Source of the DNA: Tahibacter harae | Lineage (GTDB): Bacteria > Pseudomonadota > Gammaproteobacteria > Xanthomonadales > Rhodanobacteraceae | Length of the DNA: 49,699 nt | Assembly (NCBI RefSeq): GCF_024437735.1 | Contig: NZ_JANFQO010000031.1 | Span: 1-49,699, forward strand | Direction of reading: 5' to 3' | Part shown: positions 43,701 through 49,699 of the stretch, piece by piece | How the letters are laid out: every line of letters starts with the position of its first letter | Numbering within the stretch: the first letter of the stretch is position 1 | The notes under the pieces: model-generated | Database searches by the model: none | What the model was told of the DNA's origin: nothing | What the model saw: the letters and a program-made list of their open reading frames with translations, nothing else | Made by a program: the position numbers and the translations under genes

Positions 43701-44000
43701 ACCTATGACGTGCCGGGCCCTGGCAACGATCCGGAGCGCCAGCACTGGTTCACCCTTTACGGCAACCTGGCGCAGGCCGTGAACGGCCGTATTGAGCTGC
43801 TGGTGGTGCAGGGCATAGGCGGCGCCTTCGACCGCACGCCCACGCGCAACCGCTATATCGTCGGCAAGGCCACGCTGCAGATGCACGGCTGCGACAGCGC
43901 CACGCTGCAGTACCGCTTCGACGCCAGCGAACTCGCCGGCCCCTACGCCGGCCGCAACGGCGACATCGCACTGATCAAGGAAGGCGGCTGCAGGCCGTGA
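40734..44000 (+). CDS. Large exported beta-propeller protein with two C-terminal repeat domains (paralogue 1)
   Basis: 1088 residues. A signal peptide (1 to about 30, LAGLGAASAQA) is followed by about 760 residues of repeating PQQ/WD-like units ('DG.LYALDRLDAD.ARL', 'LRRLDGQGLPLWQREMPN', 'YSYDGRLAWSWQD'), suggesting one or two beta-propellers. The end has two related domains (about 805-935 and 953-1086). Each shows 'G.W..P....G.GL.......P...FF..WFTY....GNDP...HWFT..GN', a Gly- and Asn-rich middle and a CD.A.L.YRFD strand with paired Cys. No enzyme motif is seen. The ATG has AGGAAG seven bases upstream. A paralogue of the same layout follows 464 bp downstream. The domain is familiar to me from secreted Lysobacter proteins but I cannot name it. 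Confidence 0.85.
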   Translation: MKHLPRPPHSPALWSAAALLAGLGAASAQAASWDLSLPDQGSRSVLVANAVISGANRWVLGSQGEATLLLRESGGISNEVTRSIAEARLLAMPEGGVLVLETTGLRSSLRRLDGQGLPLWQREMPNVLLALTDAGGALWLETVEGWQRLAADGTPRSLLLKRQQPVLERTVPETQQDQPSYQRPQRAVSADGGLFASGWSQTAGAGVAQVTRYSYDGRLAWSWQDAGGTENLEFNAVGIGPAGTHCAAGRARSGGTLLRRCFSADGQPLWNSRSEAGADASTPLIAVRADGSLYALDRLDADTARLAHEGPNPAQRWTRPLPANVADLCATAVPGCALRVDAAGNAVVIAYGARVAGGSQRLRLISYAVDGSLRFDQELPFSTISGISQDSRGHYFAVGTRVAGAWRLIELDTQGRVIADNLETQTRNYSRVLALGAAAPGDTYEASYGEGDTYVVAAADGAESYRLRRVDGAGATRWERELPGHLDAAQLTSSAARVCVAEIETRSGRPVNRIRCLDAADGSEKYLRPSTAPISFRTRDPQPASLFRLLPGERLVTSFPYDGIQFYNASGAAEVRYGTDEITPLGDVNDIGASVIVERVLADYPDSDDGQMIRRTASGRVAFTLDLRTERLQPLQLVYSGQAIYVLGKESQAAGDYYVWSLDESGFHNWKRRLVGASGLANIAVDGDEVMVVRRINPGTADAQLDIEILRTEDGNRVWRKTFRGDQAVLDAPARRIAALRAGDSRWSLRSLALADGAETPEIVYPCSRQDCGFSQILAHAGSLRVARAEQVSARNYVQITPIRLDQAGIGGAWGPLYGEGEGLVIDWLGHARLAFAPWFTFSRGGGNDPAQLRWYVAQAGNVEPGAKIANLEIYTSAGGVFDTPGDRRVTRVGTGTLQFSDCSNGQLSYRFDETFNDGASGNVSLTRLTPATEPCELADGSIQAAAGARPPSKGFDARQSGSWYEPATGGQGLQMTVQPDGPFFGAWFTYDVPGPGNDPERQHWFTLYGNLAQAVNGRIELLVVQGIGGAFDRTPTRNRYIVGKATLQMHGCDSATLQYRFDASELAGPYAGRNGDIALIKEGGCRP

Positions 44001-44009
44001 CGCGGAACC

Positions 44010-44038
44010 CCGGGAAGCGGCCAGGAGCCGCTTCCCGG
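44010..44038 (+). terminator. Terminator-like hairpin between the paralogues
   Basis: A perfect 12-bp stem (44010-44021 with 44027-44038) around CAGGA, ten bases after the stop codon. Related words CCGCTTGCGGGAACA (near 44151) and CCGCTTCCCGCGACA (near 44191) follow in the same gap. The 44039-44464 stretch otherwise shows no gene. Confidence 0.55.
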
Positions 44039-44464
44039 AACAGTGAGCACCACCGAGGCGGACTGGCGCCGCCTCTGCAGCACTGACCAGCGTCGCAACA
44101 GCCAAGCACTGGTTGCCGGAGCACCGCCCTCCTCGAAGCGGCCGCACGCCGCTTGCGGGAACACTCACGCTGGTTCGAGCGCCCAGCCGCCGCTTCCCGC
44201 GACACGCGCCTCGTTTCGCCCGCGTTGAACGCACCGGTCTACGGCAACGGCGCGCAAAGCTCGCCAACGCCCGGCAGTGCGGTTGCAGCTGACCGGACTG
44301 CGCGGCACAAATCCCGCGCGCCGCCCGCGGCGGGTGACAAACTACGCCGAAGCCGCTATCACTCCGCCTCCCGGCCGAAGCGGCGCTGGCCTGCGTCCAC
44401 TCACCGGACAGGCCCGCGCGCGCCGCGCTGACTCCGTTCTGGACGCTTTTCCGATTGGGGCATC

Positions 44465-47400
44465 ATGATCAAACCCACCGCCGCCCTCGCCCTGCTGGCC
44501 ATGTGCGCCAGTTCCGCCGCCTCCGCCTGGAGCTGGGTCCGCAACACGCCCGCCGAAACCACCTCGCCGCTGCTGCTGTGGCTGGCGCAGACGCCCGACG
44601 GCACGCTCTGGGGTGCCGACCTGGAAAACCTGCACCGCCGGCCGCCGCAGGGCGCGCCAGGCAGTGCCTATCTGCCGGGCAACCTGCAGCTGGCGCCTGG
44701 CGGCGAAGTGCTGCAGCAGCGCGTCGACAACAGCGGCAACTATGACTTGGTCTGGCGCGACGCCCAGTTCCGCGCGCGCTGGCAGTTGCGCCGCCCCATC
44801 GGACTGGACAGCATCGTGTTCAAGGCCGACGGCAGCAGTTGGATATCCAGCGCGAGCGATCTGCTGCGCCTGGATACCCATGGCCGGCGCAATCCGGCCA
44901 CCTTGCCCGCAGGGCAGCAATTGACCGTGCCGTTCTTGCGGCGCTTCCAGCTGGCGGAAGGCGGCGACGGCGTTCTGCTGCGCAGCCCCGTGTTCAACAG
45001 CGACGAAAGCCTGCTGCTGAGCCTGCGCGACGACCTGGGCCTACAGCGCTGGGAATGGAACGCCGGCAGCCAGCGGCCCTACATGATCAGCCGCGATCCC
45101 CTGACCGCCGACGGCGACATCCTGCTGGTCATCAGCGAACCAGCACCGCCGCAGCGCGACCGCAGCGTATTCATACGCCTGTCCGGCGCCGGCGAGCAGC
45201 GCTGGCGCCAGACCCTGGCGCAGATTCCGCCCACCGTGGGAAAAGCCGTCTGGCAACAGGACGGCAGCATCTACCTGCTGTACCGCAACTACGCTGCCAC
45301 GCCGCAGCAGCTCCTGTGGGCCGTGGCCAAGCTGGATCGCAGCGGCAATCTGCTGTGGACGCGCGACGCGGCGAGTGTGCGCCAGAGCCTCAACCCCACC
45401 CTGGCCGACCTGCAGGTCGCCAGCAACGGCACGGCCATCGTGCTGTGGTCCGACGATGTCGAGCGCGGCCTGCGCCAGATCGGCGCCGACGGTACGGTGT
45501 CAGCGGTGCTGAACCTGCCCTTCGCACGCATCGCCAGCAGCCTGCTCACCACCGACGGCCGCCTGCTGGCCTCGGTCACCGACAGCGTCGACGGCCCGGG
45601 CCGCCTGGTGGAAATCCAGCAGGACGGAACCTCTTCCACATTTTCACAGGAATGGCCGCAGCGCCCCGCCACCAGCGCGGCCCGGGCCTTCCACACCCTG
45701 GCCGACGGCAGCAGTTACGTGCTCAGCGCCGCGGACGAATACCCCGCGCTGCGCCGCTACAGCCTCAGCCGCTACGGCGCCGACGGCAGCCTGCTCTGGA
45801 CCCGGCCCGGCGAGGCGCTGCTGTCGCCCATCAACAGCAACCTGGTCGCCGACGCCAGCCGCGTCTGCATAGGCGGCGGCATCCAGGAGGGCGGCGGCTA
45901 CCGCCAGCGCGTGGACTGCTTCGCCGCGGCCACCGGAGCCTTGCTGTGGTCGCGGCCGTTGCAGCTGACCAGCGCCAACCGCGATGTCTTTGCGCTGCGC
46001 CTGCTCCCCGACGGCAAACTGGTCGCGCTGTACAACCGCGGCGCCCAGGCGGGCCCGGAGGAAGCGATCGAACACGCCGTCATCGACAGCAGCGGCGCGC
46101 TGCTGAGCCAGCGCACACTGCCCGGGAATATGCCGCCCACGCGCGGCGGAGACATCGACAGCCAGGGCCGCGCCACCTACGTGCGCTGGACGCCGACCGG
46201 CGAATACCTGGACCTGACCCGGCTGGATGCCGACGGCAGCACGCGCTTTACCCGCACCATCGAGCAGCTGGGCCTTAAACCCTCGCGCATCCAGGCGCTG
46301 GATGACGGTTCGGCCCTGCTGTCCGGCTTGAATGCCCAAGGGCAATGGCGGGTCGCCCGCCTGACAGCCAGCGGCAGCATTGCCTGGATCAAGCCCATGG
46401 ATCCGGCCTGTTTCACCAGCTTCACCGTTGCCCGCAACGCGATCTACGGACGCTGCCTGATCAGCCCACCCGGCGACGAGGTGAACGCAGCGCGGATCAG
46501 CCGGCTGGATCCAGCCACCGGCGCGGTCAGCTGGGCGCGCGACCTGTCGCTGTTCCGTCCCAGCGTCTGGAACGGCTCCGGCCTTTCCCTGGGCGTGGCC
46601 AGCGACGGCCGCAGCCTGGTCGTGGCGCAGGGCTGGTTCACCAACAAGATGCGCCTGTTCCAGCTGGATGCCGCCGACGGCAGCGTGGTGCGCGACGAAT
46701 ACCGCGCCTGCGAAGCCGAAGCCTGTCTGCCGCTGCTGGTGAGCATGGCGCCGGATGCGGTCGCCCGGGTGCTGGCCATCCGCGCCGATACGGCCTACGG
46801 CAAAGCCAGCGCGCTCTACGCCACACCCATGCCCTTCCCGGTGCCCGCGCCAGTGCGCCTGGACCAGCCCGGCATCACCGGTGCGTGGTGGTCGCCCTAT
46901 GCCAACGGCGAAGGCATCGTGCTGGACTGGTTCCCGGCCCAGCGCACCTTGTTCGGCGCCTGGTTCACCTACACCACGGCCGGCGGCAACGATCCGGCGC
47001 AGCTGCGCTGGTACACCATCCAGGCCGGCAACGTTGCGGCAAATGCTACAACGGTACAGCTGCCGATACTGGAAACCACCGGCGGCAATTTCGACGCCGG
47101 CCCGCCGGCCTCGCCCGTAGCCATCGGCACGGCGACGCTGAGTTTCGGCGATTGCGACACGGCGACATTGGCCTACGCCTTCGATGCCGGCCACAACGAC
47201 GGCGCAAAGGGCACGATCACCTTGTCGCGCCTCACGCCGGTCACGGAGTCCTGCATTCTCGCCGACGGCACGACACGCCCCGGCGCCGGTGCGAAACCGC
47301 CGCAAGGCGGCTTCGATGCGCGCATGAGCGGCACCTGGTTCGAGGAAGCCACCAGCGGCCAGGGCCTGCAGTTCACCGTGCAGCCCGGCGGCGTGTTCTT

Positions 47401-47713
47401 CGCACCATGGTTCACCTACGACCTGGAAGGCCAGGGCAACGACACGAACCGCGAACACTGGTTCACCCTGCAGGGCAATCTCGCCAATGCGACGAACGGC
47501 AAGGCCGAGGTGCTGATCGCGCAGAGCCTGGGCGGCGTGTTCGACCGCGTGCCGACCTACAACGGCTTCGCCGTGGGCAAGGCCACCATCAGCATGACCG
47601 CCTGCGACAAGGCCAAGGTCGACTACCTGTTCGATGACACCGATCTCGCCGGCAGCTTCCGCAAGCGCAGCGGCACGCTGGAACTGAGCAAAATCGGCGG
47701 TTGTGCGCCGTGA
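44465..47713 (+). CDS. Large exported beta-propeller protein with two C-terminal repeat domains (paralogue 2)
   Basis: 1082 residues. A signal peptide (MIKPTAALALLAMCASSAASA) precedes a long repeat region similar in style to paralogue 1 ('TPDGTLWGADLENLHRR', 'LLSLRDDLGLQRWEWNAG', 'AVAKLDRSGNLLWTRDA', 'YGADGSLLWTRPG'). The C-terminal domains lie at about 798-930 and 948-1080: GITGAWWSPYANGEGIVLDWFP, LFGAWFTYTTAGGNDPAQLRWYT, then GFDARMSGTWFEEATSGQGLQF and FAPWFTYDLEGQGNDTNREHWFTLQGNL. N-terminal parts of the two paralogues differ more than the C-terminal domains. The start has no strong ribosome site (TTGGGGCATC before ATG). A role in the cell envelope or as a secreted binding protein is inferred. 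Confidence 0.85.
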   Translation: MIKPTAALALLAMCASSAASAWSWVRNTPAETTSPLLLWLAQTPDGTLWGADLENLHRRPPQGAPGSAYLPGNLQLAPGGEVLQQRVDNSGNYDLVWRDAQFRARWQLRRPIGLDSIVFKADGSSWISSASDLLRLDTHGRRNPATLPAGQQLTVPFLRRFQLAEGGDGVLLRSPVFNSDESLLLSLRDDLGLQRWEWNAGSQRPYMISRDPLTADGDILLVISEPAPPQRDRSVFIRLSGAGEQRWRQTLAQIPPTVGKAVWQQDGSIYLLYRNYAATPQQLLWAVAKLDRSGNLLWTRDAASVRQSLNPTLADLQVASNGTAIVLWSDDVERGLRQIGADGTVSAVLNLPFARIASSLLTTDGRLLASVTDSVDGPGRLVEIQQDGTSSTFSQEWPQRPATSAARAFHTLADGSSYVLSAADEYPALRRYSLSRYGADGSLLWTRPGEALLSPINSNLVADASRVCIGGGIQEGGGYRQRVDCFAAATGALLWSRPLQLTSANRDVFALRLLPDGKLVALYNRGAQAGPEEAIEHAVIDSSGALLSQRTLPGNMPPTRGGDIDSQGRATYVRWTPTGEYLDLTRLDADGSTRFTRTIEQLGLKPSRIQALDDGSALLSGLNAQGQWRVARLTASGSIAWIKPMDPACFTSFTVARNAIYGRCLISPPGDEVNAARISRLDPATGAVSWARDLSLFRPSVWNGSGLSLGVASDGRSLVVAQGWFTNKMRLFQLDAADGSVVRDEYRACEAEACLPLLVSMAPDAVARVLAIRADTAYGKASALYATPMPFPVPAPVRLDQPGITGAWWSPYANGEGIVLDWFPAQRTLFGAWFTYTTAGGNDPAQLRWYTIQAGNVAANATTVQLPILETTGGNFDAGPPASPVAIGTATLSFGDCDTATLAYAFDAGHNDGAKGTITLSRLTPVTESCILADGTTRPGAGAKPPQGGFDARMSGTWFEEATSGQGLQFTVQPGGVFFAPWFTYDLEGQGNDTNREHWFTLQGNLANATNGKAEVLIAQSLGGVFDRVPTYNGFAVGKATISMTACDKAKVDYLFDDTDLAGSFRKRSGTLELSKIGGCAP

Positions 47714-47763
47714 AAGCGGAAACGTGCGCTGTGTGATGGCGCGTGCGGCGGTTTGTCGGGCGT

Positions 47764-47797
47764 ACGGGCGGGCCGCGAGGGTCCGCCCGTTTGTTTT
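47764..47797. terminator. Bidirectional terminator between convergent genes
   Basis: ACGGGCGG (47764-47771) and CCGCCCGT (47783-47790) form an 8-bp stem, extended by a G-T pair, followed by TTGTTTT. It lies between the ends of the convergent paralogue 2 and peroxidase genes and touches the peroxidase stop codon. Confidence 0.65.
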
Positions 47798-48777
47798 CAG
47801 TGCTGCGCGGGTGCTGGATCGCCAGTCACGGCAGGTTCGCCTTCGACCGCATCGAGAAACGTCGCCGTCGGCACGAAGAACAGCGAACCGGTGACCGGTC
47901 TGCTGACATCGAGCAGGCGATCGTAATTGCCCTCGGGCAGGCCGATGAACATGTTGCGCAGCATCTTCTCGATGGTGGACGGCGTGCGCGCGTAGCCGAT
48001 GAAGTAAGTGCCGTATTCGCCGTCGCCGATGCGGCCGAACGGCATGTTGTCGCGCAGAATCTTCAGCTCGCGGCCGCCCTCTTCGATGCTGGTGAGCACG
48101 TTGTGCGCATAGCTCGCCTTTGCCGCATCCGGAAGCTCCATGTCGTCCAGCTTGGTGCGGCCGATGATCTTCTCCTGCACCTCGACCGGGATGGCGTTCC
48201 ATGCGGCGAGGTCGTGCAGGTATTTCTGCACGATCACGTAGCTGGAGCCGGCGTGCGCCGGGTCCTCGTCGCCGACCAATACCGCCTGTTCGGCCTCGTT
48301 GCCGCCGGGGTTCTCCGTGCCGTCGACGAAGCCGAGCAGGTCGCGCGCATCGAAATAGCGGAAGCCGTGCACTTCATCGACGACGGCGACCGCCTCGCCC
48401 AGCCGCGTGCGGATCTGCCGCGCCAGCTCGAAGCACAGGTCGATGTGATCGGCCCGTATATGCAGCAGCAGATCGCCGGGCGTGGAAACCGCATGGCGCG
48501 CGCCCGCGCGCAATTCCACGAACGGATGCAGGCCGGGCGGGCGCGGCAGGCCGGTGAGCCGATCCCAGGCCGCGGCGCCGATGCCGAGCACGCAGGACAA
48601 GCTGCGCCTGGGATCGCGGAAACAGACCGAACGCACGAAGCCGGAAAGATCGGGCAGGAAGGCACGCACCGTGGCTGCACAGGCCGCGTCGGGCCGGATC
48701 GTGAGCACCAGGAAAATCGCCGCGCGAGTCAGCGGCGTGGCAACGGGCTGCGGGACGGGAGCATCGTGGGCGGTCAT
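47797..48777 (-). CDS. Dyp-type peroxidase
   Basis: 326 residues. A heme peroxidase of the dye-decolourising family. The signature GFVDGTENPGGNEAEQAVLV contains the catalytic Asp (GxxDG), YAHNVLTS probably carries the proximal heme His, and the distal Arg is in FIGYARTPSTIEKMLRNMFIG. SLFFVPTATFLD closes the C-terminal domain. No signal peptide is present, so it is cytoplasmic or encapsulated; no encapsulin gene is nearby. It follows a small MscS-type channel gene by 44 bp on the same strand. Confidence 0.93.
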   Translation of the reverse strand: MTAHDAPVPQPVATPLTRAAIFLVLTIRPDAACAATVRAFLPDLSGFVRSVCFRDPRRSLSCVLGIGAAAWDRLTGLPRPPGLHPFVELRAGARHAVSTPGDLLLHIRADHIDLCFELARQIRTRLGEAVAVVDEVHGFRYFDARDLLGFVDGTENPGGNEAEQAVLVGDEDPAHAGSSYVIVQKYLHDLAAWNAIPVEVQEKIIGRTKLDDMELPDAAKASYAHNVLTSIEEGGRELKILRDNMPFGRIGDGEYGTYFIGYARTPSTIEKMLRNMFIGLPEGNYDRLLDVSRPVTGSLFFVPTATFLDAVEGEPAVTGDPAPAQH

Positions 48778-48821
48778 GGATACGGAACCAATGTCGAAGG
48801 GCCGTGGGAATCGCTGCTCGC

Positions 48822-49355
48822 TCAGTCGCCTGCGGCGGCCGGCGGATGGGCTACGCGGATGATCGCGCTGGTCATGATTACGCTGTTGGGCACCAGGACC
48901 TCGTTGCCGTCACCGTCCCGCAATCCGGTGAAACCCAGCGAGATGGCATGCACGCGCGCCGTAATCAGGCCTACGGGCGTGTACAGCTTGATGGTATCGC
49001 CCTCCCGGACCGTGCCCGACAGCACCAGCGTGAAACCGGCGATCAGATTGCCCAGCGTGTCCTGCGCGGCCAGGCCCGCCACCACCGACAACACGCTGGC
49101 ACCGGCCAGCAGCGCAGTGGCTAGCGTGCGCAGCGGCGGAATCGCATGGGCATACAGCACCAGCGCCGCCAGGAACACGATCATCTGCGCGAACAGAGTG
49201 ACGAAGCGCAGCAGGGTGACGTCGGTCAGGCGCGGCTCCAGGCGGCGGGTGAAGCGGCGGATCAGCAGCGCGACGGTGCTGGCAACCGCCAGCGCCACCA
49301 CGGCCAGGGACATGGCGCCGAGCAGGGTTGTGGTATCGAACAATCCGTGGGACAT
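48822..49355 (-). CDS. Small mechanosensitive channel of the MscS family
   Basis: 177 residues, shorter than E. coli MscS (286). Two or three membrane helices (12-32, 50-70, 78-100) are followed by the MscS pore and beta domains: LAAQDTLGNLIAGFTLVLSGTVREGDTIKL, GLITARVHAISLGFTGLRDGDGNEVLVPNSVIMTSAIIRV. The C-terminal cage domain is missing. Short MscS forms of this type are common and may respond to signals other than stretch. It is first in an operon with the peroxidase gene. Confidence 0.88.
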   Translation of the reverse strand: MSHGLFDTTTLLGAMSLAVVALAVASTVALLIRRFTRRLEPRLTDVTLLRFVTLFAQMIVFLAALVLYAHAIPPLRTLATALLAGASVLSVVAGLAAQDTLGNLIAGFTLVLSGTVREGDTIKLYTPVGLITARVHAISLGFTGLRDGDGNEVLVPNSVIMTSAIIRVAHPPAAAGD

Positions 49356-49631
49356 GGCAGCCGGAATGGACAGGGTCCACGCAGATTAGCGGAAACCGCC
49401 GCATTTGCGCCCACCGGGTCGCGGCTGTGGCGCAACCTGCGTGGTTCGTTCGTCCAGGCAGGGATTCCACCCGGCGGCGATGAGCGTAGAGTCATCCCGA
49501 CCGCTGCCCGGGAGACTGCCGCCATGGCCGAGCACAAGCCCTGCTAAAAGACCTACAACGGCGGCGATGACAGACGTGTACTGACCCAGTGAAAACCTGC
49601 TCAGGTGTAACCTTAACCAAGGAGACACCCC

Positions 49632-49699
49632 ATGAGTGCAGTGATGGAAGAAGACATCAAGCGTTGGACGGCGCGGCGCAAGTCAGCGCTGGTGCTGGA
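49632..49699 (+). CDS. IS3-family transposase orfA, N terminus only (cut by window edge)
   Basis: MSAVMEEDIKRWTARRKSAL and two more residues are visible; 'DIKRWTARRKSALVL' is the start of orfA (helix-turn-helix subunit) in one IS3 subgroup. GGAGA lies five bases upstream. A probable left end begins near 49577 (TGTACTGACCCAGTG). The 49356-49576 stretch before it shows no gene. Confidence 0.8.
   Translation, partial: MSAVMEEDIKRWTARRKSALVL

Overview
The window is GC-rich bacterial DNA with the gene families and repeat types of a gammaproteobacterium of the order Lysobacterales (Xanthomonadales: Lysobacteraceae or Rhodanobacteraceae). The pointers are a FecI/FecR/TonB-receptor relay, a RegB/RegA pair, an MdtABC-type pump, secreted beta-propeller proteins and abundant REP-like repeats. 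This placement is inferred from gene content only. Both edges are cut by insertion sequences: an IS110-type transposase tail on the left and the start of an IS3-type element on the right. I saw no rRNA, tRNA or CRISPR array.

0.5-7.8 kb is a probable cyanophycin (or isoaspartyl-peptide) utilisation locus. An exported cyanophycinase and an exported isoaspartyl peptidase form one operon. Divergent to them lie an ECF sigma factor, a FecR-type anti-sigma factor and a TonB-dependent receptor with an N-terminal signalling domain. 8.1-9.6 kb holds a surface-type TolB-like beta-propeller protein bracketed by copies of a short repeat with a conserved hairpin.

9.6-16.8 kb is an accessory island. It holds a truncated and an intact REP-associated tyrosine transposase (RAYT) with REP-like repeats, a truncated and an intact copy of one IS5-family element, a remnant of an IS3 transposase, a RadC/JAB gene divergent from an XRE regulator, and an AT-richer two-gene operon of a ParA-type ATPase and a small RelA/SpoT-type alarmone synthetase. 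That pair is the best candidate for an undescribed defence, toxin-antitoxin or plasmid-derived system.

16.8-38.3 kb is mainly core genome: a degenerate tandem-repeat tract, a methyltransferase, thyA-folA, a GYF-AIM24 fusion, the redox two-component pair RegBA, an MdtABC-type RND pump, dusB, a small exported protein with repeated Asp-Thr-His units, a CadC-like membrane regulator with TPR-like repeats, and a phospholipid operon (CDP-alcohol phosphotransferase, acyltransferase, CdsA-like cytidylyltransferase, DUF4893 protein).

38.3-49.7 kb starts with a repeat-dense leader (a 15-unit hexanucleotide tract and a 15-bp palindrome) before metK. Two tandem paralogous exported proteins of about 1085 residues follow, each with two copies of a C-terminal domain of about 130 residues. 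Then come a Dyp-type peroxidase and a small MscS-type channel in one operon, and the incoming IS3 element.
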